This document shows positions 1-7,666 of a stretch of 64,000 nt of DNA, one piece after another. This DNA comes from Litoribrevibacter albus (GTDB lineage: Bacteria; Pseudomonadota; Gammaproteobacteria; Pseudomonadales; Litoribrevibacteraceae). The translations under genes and the position numbers were made by a program. Below the pieces are notes generated by a model. It ran no database searches. It had not been told where the DNA came from and saw only the letters and a program-made list of their open reading frames with translations. Numbering within the stretch: the first letter of the stretch is position 1; every line of letters begins with the position of its first letter. Where the stretch lies: positions 124,001-188,000 of the forward strand of contig NZ_BSNM01000026.1 of NCBI RefSeq assembly GCF_030159995.1, read 5' to 3'.

Positions 1-299
1 ATGGCAATGGCCAGATCCACCACGCTGTCGGAAGGCGCAACCGTCACCAACTGATGATTCATAACATCACAGGCCAGGGCCGGTTGGTCACAGTGGTAAC
101 TGGTTTTTAACAGGGTTTTGAGGCAGTCATATTCCGAAATGAAACCAATTAACCGCTGTTCCTGATCGACCACTGGCGCGCCGCTTAGGTGGTGTTCTTC
201 AAGAATTTTAATTACTTCCAGAATCGGAGTGTCGCAGTGAATACGGGTGACGTTTTTCTCGGCGATGGATCGCATGTAGTGTCGTACGCTGTTGTTCAT
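1..299 (-). CDS. CBS-domain protein (C-terminus outside window)
   Basis: Reading the minus strand from an ATG at 299 gives an open frame to the window edge, starting MNNSVRHYMRSIAEKNVTRI. It contains one complete CBS motif (HHLSGAPVVDQEQRLIGFIS) and the start of a second (DVMNHQLVTVAPSDSVVDLA). CBS pairs bind adenosyl nucleotides and usually sense energy state. Short free-standing two-CBS proteins of about 140 residues are common in gammaproteobacteria, and this is probably one. The gene is truncated only by the window end. It is divergent from the large operon that starts at 559; the 259-base gap between them is AT-rich. The target it regulates cannot be told. Confidence 0.8.
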   Translation of the reverse strand, partial: MNNSVRHYMRSIAEKNVTRIHCDTPILEVIKILEEHHLSGAPVVDQEQRLIGFISEYDCLKTLLKTSYHCDQPALACDVMNHQLVTVAPSDSVVDLAIA

Positions 300-558
300 G
301 GTTTCACCTACTGTCTCATGGCTGTTTTTTTTGGCGCTTACTATGTGGCCTATACGGACAGAGAATAGAGAGAAGTAATTTATAGTTAAAATTAAATAAA
401 TCTATATTTGTAATAGGTGTAGGTTATTTTGTGTTGATTAACTACAGTTGATTATTCTGATTCTGAGAGAGTGTGTTCTGTTTTTGTATAAAGGTCGGTG
501 ATCTGATTCCTTTAAGGAGTGTCTAGACTGAAAAAATGACCTTCGAAAAGGTGTACCA

Positions 559-3500
559 GTGAAAACCCTAGTCCACTCCCTGCTCAGATCCGCTCCACTA
601 TTGGTTTTGATGAGCCCACAGGCCCAGGCTGTTGTTACCTACAACGGAACGGATGGCGTTCAGGCCAACATTTTCAACAGCAACAGTGTGCAGGTGTGTA
701 CGGGCTGTCATAACAGTGCGCTGGTGGGGGCAGTGGCCCGGAGTTCGGCACCTGACGGTGTCAATTTTGATAACTACGCAGAAGCAACCGCCACGGTTTC
801 CGATCTTGATTTTAGTGGCGTCATCGATGGCAATGATGCCAATCATGTGCGTGCTAGCTTTCGGGTGAACGCCGGCACTATGCCGCCCAATGGCGCGCTT
901 AATACCACAGAGAAAAGTCTGATTGCGCAATGGGTCTCGGACGGCGGACTGGAAAATGCGGCTCCGGCGGCGACCACCAGTGCCGCCAGTTCAGTCAGTA
1001 AGTATCAGGCGACTTTCAATGGTTCTGTCTATGAGAACGGAGCAGATACGACGGTGACTTTTGCCTATGGCACCAGCTCGATGAGTCTCACCTCGAATAA
1101 GGCGGCCACGTCGCCTTCCGGTACGGGAGGGGGAATCAGTGCCGGGGCGGTTTCGGCCACTCAGACCAGTTTAAATTGCGGCACCACCTACTATTTTCGA
1201 TTGGAAGCCACAAATTCGGTGGGCAGTAACAATGGCTCGACTTTAAACTTTACCACCAGTGCCTGTAATGTGGCGCCGACCATTACCTCTACCGCCGGCA
1301 CGACGGCTACCGAAGATCAGCAATACAGCTATCAGCTCACCATTACCGACCCGGACGATAGTAACAATGGCACCGACCTGAGCTTCAGTCTCACCAATGA
1401 GCCAACCGGCATGACGGTGTCGACCACCGGATTGATCACCTGGACGCCGACAGAAGGGGTTACCAGTTCGGGTGCTGTCACCGTGACGGTGGCTGATGGC
1501 GGTGAAGATGGCGCCAGCTCGGACTCCGAAATTTTCACTGTCAGTGTCACCGCTGTGAACGATTCCCCCAGTATTACCTCAACTGCAGGCACCACGGCCA
1601 CCGAAGATCAGCAGTACAGCTATCAACTCACTGTGTCTGACCCGGACGATTCCAACAATGGCACGGATCTGAGCTTTTCGCTCACCAATGAGCCTTCGGG
1701 GATGGTGGTTTCAACCACGGGCTTGGTGACCTGGACTCCGACGGAAGGCGTGAGTTCATCAGGAGCGGTCACTGTGACGGTGGCCGATGGCGGTGAAGAT
1801 GGCGCTACCAGTGACAGCGAAATATTTACGGTCAGTGTAACGGCAGTGAATGACTCGCCAGCCATCACTTCAACAGCGGGCACCACCGCAACCGAAGACA
1901 TCGCTTACAGCTATCAAGTGACGGTGTCTGACCCGGACGACAGTAACAACGGCACGGATTTAAGTTTCTCTCTCACGAATCAACCTACGGGTATGACGGT
2001 ATCAAGCACAGGCTTGATTACATGGACAGCCACGGAAGGCGTATCTTCTTCAGGCCAGGTAACGGTCACTGTGGCAGATGGTGGTGAAGACGGCGCCACC
2101 AGTGACAGTGAACAGTTTACTGTGTTGGTCACCGCAGTGAATGACAGCCCGAGTATTACTTCAACGGCTTCGACGACGGCCACCGAAGATCAGCAGTACA
2201 GTTACCAGATTACCGTTTCCGATCCAGACGACAGCAATAATGGCACGGATATCACCTTTGCCTTATCAAACGAGCCGTCGGGCATGACCGTCTCCTCGAC
2301 GGGGTTGGTCACCTGGACCCCCGCTAATGGCGTCACAAGTTCCGGACAGGTAACCGTAACCGTTGCTGATGGAGGGGAAGACGGGGCAACCTCTGCGACG
2401 GAGAACTGGACGGTCACCGTCACTGCGGTGAATGACCCTCCGACGATTACCTCTACCGCTGGTACAACGGCGACAGAAGACATTCAATACTCCTATCAAG
2501 TGGTGGTCAGTGACCCGGATGACAGCAATAACGGCACGGACATTGGCTTTGTTCTTACCAATGCGCCGACAGGTATGGCTGTGTCCTCCACAGGCCTAAT
2601 CACATGGACGCCGACCGAAGGTGTCAGTACCTCTGGTCAGGTGACCTTAACCGTCTCGGACGGTGGTGAAGATGGTGCCGCTAGTGATACGGAACAATTC
2701 ACCGTGTCGGTTACTGCCGTGAATGACAGCCCGACCATTACTTCGGCCGCATCGACCTCAGCCATTGAAGCCGAACTTTATAGTTACCAAGTGACGGTCT
2801 CCGATCCCGACGACAGCAATAACGGCATTGATTTGAGCTTTGCTTTGTCGAATGAGCCGGCGGGCATGACGGTTTCTGCAACTGGCTTGGTGACTTGGAC
2901 GCCCACCAACGGCGTGTTAAGTTCCGGGTTAGTGACGGTTACCGTATCGGATGGCGGGGAAGATGGTGCTACCTCGGACACTCAGGATTGGACCATTACT
3001 GTGGATGCGGTGAATGATCCGCCGGTGATTACTTCTACAGCAGGTACGACGGCGACGGAAGACATTGAGTACAGTTATCAGGTGGTGGTCAGTGATCCCG
3101 ATGACAGCAACAACGGTACGGATATTAGCTTCAGTCTCACCAATGCGCCGACAGGTATGGCGGTGTCTTCTACCGGGTTGGTGACCTGGACACCCACCGA
3201 AGGTATCAGCACATCGGGACAGGTGACCTTAACCGTGGCCGATGGTGGGGAAAGTGGCGCGTTACCGGATACGGAACTCTTTACGATTTCGGTGACATCG
3301 GTCAACGATAGCCCGACCATTACCTCGGCGGCCTCGACCTCTGCCGTTGAAGATCAAGCATACAGCTATCAGGTGGTGGTTTCCGATCCGGACGACAGTA
3401 ACAACGGCACCGACATCAGTTTTGCATTATCCAATGAACCCTCTGGCATGGCGATTTCTTCCACCGGCTTGATCACCTGGACGCCAACCAATGGCGTGAC

Positions 3501-6500
3501 ATCCTCAGGCCAGGTGACGGTCACCGTTACCGATGGCGGCGAGGACGGTGCTACTTCAGCCACACAAAGCTGGACCATCAGTGTTGATGCGGTGAATGAT
3601 CCGCCTACCATCACGTCCACTGCCGGTACCTCAGCCACCGAAGACATAGAATACAGCTATCAGGTGACGGTGGATGACCCTGATGACAGCAACAACGGCA
3701 CAGACATTAGCTTTAGTCTCAGCAATGCGCCGACGGGCATGGTGGTGTCTTCCACAGGTTTGATCAGTTGGACGCCCACCGAAGGCGTCAGCACCTCCGG
3801 TCAAGTGACCTTAACCGTATCCGATGGCGGGGAGAACAGTGCTCAGCCGGCTACCGAACTCTTCACTATTAGCGTCACCGCCGTCAACGATGCGCCAGTG
3901 TTTAGCTCAACGGCAGTGACTACGGCCACCGAAGATATTCTCTATCAATACGATGCCAATGCCTCTGACGAAGATGGTGATAGCCTGACCTTCAGCTTGG
4001 TGACGGCTCCGACCGACATGACCATCGACGCTCAAACCGGGGTGATCTCCTGGACACCGTTGGAAGGCGTCACTTCTGCCAATGTGGCCGTGGCGGTATC
4101 GGATGGCACGGAGCAGGTGGCCCAAAGTTTTGCGATTACTGTCACGGCGGTGAATGACGCACCAACTATTACCAGTACCGAAGTTACGACCGCTACTGAA
4201 GATGAAGCCTACCAATACCAGATTACGGCTACTGATCCTGAAGATGACTCGTTAACCTTCACCCTGACCAGCGGTCCGGATGGCATGACCATCACAAATA
4301 CCGGATTGATTTCTTGGACTCCGCAGAACGGTGTCAGCTCAGGCTCGGTCGCATTAGAAGTGTCGGACGGCAGTTTGACGGATTCACAATCGTTCACCGT
4401 TTCAGTAACCGCAGTAAATGACCCTGTGTCTGTGACCCCTCCAGCAGCTCAGGCGTTAGTCGAGCTGTCTGCGTGGCAATTGCAGTTGGTGGTGTCTGAC
4501 GTGGATGACAGCAACGATGGCACTGGTATCACCTTTAGCTTACTCAGCGCACCGACTGGATTGACTGTATCGTCTACAGGTTTGTTGAGTTGGCTGCCGG
4601 GGCAGAATACGGCAGGCAGTTATACCCTGATGGTGAGTGTGGCCGACGGTTTGGAAGACGGGGCAACCGCCGCGCAAGTCTCGATTGCATTGACCGTGGA
4701 CTTACTTGATGGCGATGGTGATACCGTGGCTGACTATGTGGATAACTGCCCGACCACGGCCAATACCGATCAACTGGATACCGATTCGGATACTTTGGGT
4801 AATGCCTGTGATCTCGATGACGACGGTGATGGTTTACCTGATGCGATAGAAGAGCAATTTGGTTTGAACCCGCTTGACCCTGCCGATGCTTCGTTGGATT
4901 TGGACGGCGACAGTTTAACCAACCTCGAAGAATATACCGCCTGTGCGTTATTGCAGGATGAACAGTGTGCTTCGTTGAATGTGGACAGCGTAGCCCCTGT
5001 AATCAGCTTTGACTCGCCAGTGACCTTTGATGCCGAAGCGTATCTGACGACTGTGTCTTTAACTGCATCGGCCACCGATGGTAATGACGGTGTGGTCGAT
5101 ACCACCATCACCCATGTAGATGATGAAATTATGATTTCGGTGGATGGTACGGCATCGTTACGCCCTGGCGTTCATCAGGTGACCTGGCAGGCTATCGATC
5201 AGGCGGGTAACAGAACCAGCGCAATACAGGAGGTCAGGGTTCGTCCCGCTCTTGTCTTCGGCGGTTCGTCTGTGACGGGGGAAGGCGCGACGCTTTCGAT
5301 TCCGCTGTCGTTGGATGGCGATGCCATTGCTTATCCGGTGACGGTGACGTTGAGCGCATCGGGCAGTGCTTCCGGCGAGGATTATGCGCTTGCCAGTTCT
5401 GACATCATTATTGATGACACAGATGGCAGTGAAAGAAATAGCGCGACCGTGGAGCTGACGATTCTGTCCGATCAATTGCTGGAATCGGATGAGAGCATTG
5501 TGCTCTCGGTGGCCTCGGTCAGTGACGGTGCCTATCTTGGTGACGTCAACGAATACGAGGTGTTGATTGTGGATCGCAACGTCGCACCGCAATTGGATGT
5601 GACGCTAACCCAAAGCGATAACATCAGTCGACGGGTCTATCAGGATGCGGGGACAGTCACCCTTTCTGCTGCCGCCAGTGATGCCAATGACGACAACCTG
5701 ACGTTGACCTGGCATCTCGACGCCATTGCCGATGCTCTTTCTAATGATGTTCTACCGTCTGCTTCAGACGCTGCATTAACGTCTGCCTCGGAACTACAGG
5801 AAACGCAATCCTTTGATCCTCAACAGCTCGACGCCAATCAGACTTATGAGATCAGTGTTGTTGTGTCTGATGGGGTGCTCAGTACCGAGACTTCTGTTTC
5901 TTTCTTGGTGGAAGCAGAACAACCGACCTTACTTGCCATACGGGATTCCGATGGTGATGGCATTGACGACCTTACCGAAGGGCTTACGGACTCGGACGGC
6001 GATGGCGTGGCGGATTATCAAGACGCTGTGAATGATGTCACCCGGTTATCGGCCACGACCTTAGGGTCAGAAACCACGGATTTCATCGAAGTTGAAGCCG
6101 GCCTGCAAATGACCATAGGTGCGACCGCATTGGCGAATAATCAGGGTGGCGCATTTGTCCGAAGTGACGACCTGACCGATGAAAACGGCAATGTGATTTC
6201 TGATGGTGATTTCTCGGTTGTCGGTGGCTTATATGACTTTGAAGTAAAAGGACTGACCGAAGCCAACCGTGTCGCCCGATTGGTGATTCCACTAACCCAG
6301 AGTGTTCCGGCGATTGCCAGTTACCGTAAGTTCGCCGATGGGGAATGGTATGAATTTGTCGAAACCAGTACCGACTTCATTGAGTCGGCCAGTCGAGTTA
6401 ATGGCTACTGTCCGCCACCGGGCAATGAGCAATATCAGAGCGGCTTGCTACGCTTTGCCGATTGTTTGCAACTGAACATCTCAGACGGCGGGCCGAACGA

Positions 6501-6777
6501 TGCAGATGGCGAGGTCAATGGCGTGATTGTGGACCCGAGTGGCGTCGCGACGGTGTCTTCCGAAGCGTCCGGTGAGAGCTTGTCGGCACCGAAGGGGCAA
6601 CCTTCCGGCTCGGGTGGCAGTTTCGGTTTCTGGGCAATTCTCGGGTTATTGGCTTTACTGATAGGAAAGGGCTGGATGAGATTATCGCCAGCCAGGGTTC
6701 ATTCCTACGCGCACATTCGTTGCACTGATAAGAATAAATTTGGTAAGGAGTCAGGGATTGATGTTTACCCCTCGTAA
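559..6777 (+). CDS. giant repeat surface protein with cytochrome c domain and GlyGly-CTERM
   Basis: The 2072-residue secreted protein starts at GTG 559 behind an AAGGTG box. Residues 1-24 form a signal peptide ending AQA. Residues about 30-135 look like a small cytochrome c domain: heme motif CTGCH at 47-51, a candidate axial Met in MPPNG at 108, then a WVSDGG end typical of the family. From about residue 240 come twelve cadherin/He_PIG-like repeats (DPDDSNNGTD, STGLITWTP, VTVTVADGG, TAVNDSP). The first nine are each exactly 97 residues and the last three 87-90. Then come Asp-rich calcium-binding (thrombospondin-3-like) segments, a HYR-like and a Calx-beta-like region, and a second Asp-rich stretch. 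Near residue 2018 a GSGGSFGFW motif, hydrophobic helix and basic residues form a GlyGly-CTERM sorting signal (rhombosortase/type II secretion substrates). An odd tail of about 28 residues follows and overlaps the next gene. Ligand unknown. Confidence 0.85.
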   Translation: MKTLVHSLLRSAPLLVLMSPQAQAVVTYNGTDGVQANIFNSNSVQVCTGCHNSALVGAVARSSAPDGVNFDNYAEATATVSDLDFSGVIDGNDANHVRASFRVNAGTMPPNGALNTTEKSLIAQWVSDGGLENAAPAATTSAASSVSKYQATFNGSVYENGADTTVTFAYGTSSMSLTSNKAATSPSGTGGGISAGAVSATQTSLNCGTTYYFRLEATNSVGSNNGSTLNFTTSACNVAPTITSTAGTTATEDQQYSYQLTITDPDDSNNGTDLSFSLTNEPTGMTVSTTGLITWTPTEGVTSSGAVTVTVADGGEDGASSDSEIFTVSVTAVNDSPSITSTAGTTATEDQQYSYQLTVSDPDDSNNGTDLSFSLTNEPSGMVVSTTGLVTWTPTEGVSSSGAVTVTVADGGEDGATSDSEIFTVSVTAVNDSPAITSTAGTTATEDIAYSYQVTVSDPDDSNNGTDLSFSLTNQPTGMTVSSTGLITWTATEGVSSSGQVTVTVADGGEDGATSDSEQFTVLVTAVNDSPSITSTASTTATEDQQYSYQITVSDPDDSNNGTDITFALSNEPSGMTVSSTGLVTWTPANGVTSSGQVTVTVADGGEDGATSATENWTVTVTAVNDPPTITSTAGTTATEDIQYSYQVVVSDPDDSNNGTDIGFVLTNAPTGMAVSSTGLITWTPTEGVSTSGQVTLTVSDGGEDGAASDTEQFTVSVTAVNDSPTITSAASTSAIEAELYSYQVTVSDPDDSNNGIDLSFALSNEPAGMTVSATGLVTWTPTNGVLSSGLVTVTVSDGGEDGATSDTQDWTITVDAVNDPPVITSTAGTTATEDIEYSYQVVVSDPDDSNNGTDISFSLTNAPTGMAVSSTGLVTWTPTEGISTSGQVTLTVADGGESGALPDTELFTISVTSVNDSPTITSAASTSAVEDQAYSYQVVVSDPDDSNNGTDISFALSNEPSGMAISSTGLITWTPTNGVTSSGQVTVTVTDGGEDGATSATQSWTISVDAVNDPPTITSTAGTSATEDIEYSYQVTVDDPDDSNNGTDISFSLSNAPTGMVVSSTGLISWTPTEGVSTSGQVTLTVSDGGENSAQPATELFTISVTAVNDAPVFSSTAVTTATEDILYQYDANASDEDGDSLTFSLVTAPTDMTIDAQTGVISWTPLEGVTSANVAVAVSDGTEQVAQSFAITVTAVNDAPTITSTEVTTATEDEAYQYQITATDPEDDSLTFTLTSGPDGMTITNTGLISWTPQNGVSSGSVALEVSDGSLTDSQSFTVSVTAVNDPVSVTPPAAQALVELSAWQLQLVVSDVDDSNDGTGITFSLLSAPTGLTVSSTGLLSWLPGQNTAGSYTLMVSVADGLEDGATAAQVSIALTVDLLDGDGDTVADYVDNCPTTANTDQLDTDSDTLGNACDLDDDGDGLPDAIEEQFGLNPLDPADASLDLDGDSLTNLEEYTACALLQDEQCASLNVDSVAPVISFDSPVTFDAEAYLTTVSLTASATDGNDGVVDTTITHVDDEIMISVDGTASLRPGVHQVTWQAIDQAGNRTSAIQEVRVRPALVFGGSSVTGEGATLSIPLSLDGDAIAYPVTVTLSASGSASGEDYALASSDIIIDDTDGSERNSATVELTILSDQLLESDESIVLSVASVSDGAYLGDVNEYEVLIVDRNVAPQLDVTLTQSDNISRRVYQDAGTVTLSAAASDANDDNLTLTWHLDAIADALSNDVLPSASDAALTSASELQETQSFDPQQLDANQTYEISVVVSDGVLSTETSVSFLVEAEQPTLLAIRDSDGDGIDDLTEGLTDSDGDGVADYQDAVNDVTRLSATTLGSETTDFIEVEAGLQMTIGATALANNQGGAFVRSDDLTDENGNVISDGDFSVVGGLYDFEVKGLTEANRVARLVIPLTQSVPAIASYRKFADGEWYEFVETSTDFIESASRVNGYCPPPGNEQYQSGLLRFADCLQLNISDGGPNDADGEVNGVIVDPSGVATVSSEASGESLSAPKGQPSGSGGSFGFWAILGLLALLIGKGWMRLSPARVHSYAHIRCTDKNKFGKESGIDVYPS
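1279..4698 (+). repeat. twelve tandem Ig/cadherin-like domain repeats
   Basis: In-frame tandem repeats inside the giant surface protein. Unit starts are at 1279, 1570, 1861, 2152, 2443, 2734, 3025, 3316 and 3607, each exactly 291 bases, followed by shorter units at 3898 (267 bases), 4165 (261 bases) and 4426. Units 10 and 11 lack the SNNGTD insertion found in units 1-9. Units 4 to 9 alternate between two subtypes, so a 582-base pair of domains has itself been duplicated. End coordinate approximate. Confidence 0.9.
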
Positions 6778-7666
6778 GACGAGTCTTACATCGCTCGGTT
6801 TGTCTTTGCTGCTGACCTGCTCGTCTGTGAGCTGGGCGGAAGAACCTTCGTTCTTTGTGGACTCCGAACTCACGGTTGGCTACGACGATAACCTTTCCCA
6901 GGCGGAACGTGAACGCGACACCATTGAAGATCATTTTGTGGAAGGCGAGATCGGCTTGCTGATGAATCAGGAACTGAACTTTCACTCGGCGTTTTCGCTA
7001 AAGGGCTTTCTCTCCGGGCAAGCCTATGAAACCGCCCGCAGTATGAGTCGGGGCTCGGTGGGGGTGGAAGCCTCCATCCGTTATCAACCCACCTTTGGGT
7101 TTCTCGAACCCTTCTATCGGTTGTCCGTCACGGCGCAAATGGATGAGTACGAATCCGAACAACGGGACAGCGACGTCATCAAAGCGCAGCTGGTGGCAAC
7201 CAAACGGATTACTGATCGGCTGACGTCCAGCCTGGGGACGGAATATCGATACCGGGATTCCGATGGTAGCGTCTGGGATACCGAGGATGTCCGCGTGTTT
7301 CTCAATGGCGATCTTATGTTAACCAAGGATCTGGCCTTGTACTCCACCTACAGTTTTTTGAAAGGGGACGTGACCTCTTCCGCACAGGTGACCTTCTGTA
7401 ATGGTGTCGTCGCCGATGATATCTATGGCCTGATTCAGGCGTCTACCGAGTTGGAAGTCGACGAAGCCTTATCCGAGGACTTTTGCGGCACCTGGGTGGC
7501 GTATCGGCTCGATGCAACCACTCATGCCTTTGTAGCTGGGCTGAATCAGGGCTTCGGCCACAGTTGGTCGCTTGATGCTTCGGTGCTGTGGGCGTCGGTC
7601 AATGGCGAGGGTAATAACGATTACTATCGTCGGATTTATCGTTTGTCTGTATTGGCGAGGTTTTGA
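6761..7666 (+). CDS. outer-membrane beta-barrel protein, unknown
   Basis: Translation from ATG 6761, behind a TAAGGAG box at 6744-6750, gives 301 residues; an upstream TTG at 6740 is less likely. It has a signal peptide ending SWAEE, alternating amphipathic strands throughout (for example FVDSELTVGYDDNL and SLKGFLSGQAYE), and ends LSVLARF, the C-terminal aromatic strand recognised by the BAM machinery. These support an outer-membrane beta-barrel. Two Cys (in VTFCNG and EDFCGTW) could form one disulfide. The gene overlaps the giant upstream gene by 17 bases and its stop touches the next start, so the three are almost certainly co-translated. I recognise no named family. It may serve as a pore or anchor for its heme-protein neighbours. 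Confidence 0.7.
   Translation: MFTPRKTSLTSLGLSLLLTCSSVSWAEEPSFFVDSELTVGYDDNLSQAERERDTIEDHFVEGEIGLLMNQELNFHSAFSLKGFLSGQAYETARSMSRGSVGVEASIRYQPTFGFLEPFYRLSVTAQMDEYESEQRDSDVIKAQLVATKRITDRLTSSLGTEYRYRDSDGSVWDTEDVRVFLNGDLMLTKDLALYSTYSFLKGDVTSSAQVTFCNGVVADDIYGLIQASTELEVDEALSEDFCGTWVAYRLDATTHAFVAGLNQGFGHSWSLDASVLWASVNGEGNNDYYRRIYRLSVLARF

Noticed and set aside
598-4397. Many long minus-strand frames opposite the repeat protein
   Set aside because: They mirror the repeated coding sequence, have repetitive Ser/Val/Pro composition and no start signals, so they are shadow frames.
1279-4698. CRISPR or mobile-element repeat array
   Set aside because: Units are in-frame 291-base protein domains without spacers or element ends.
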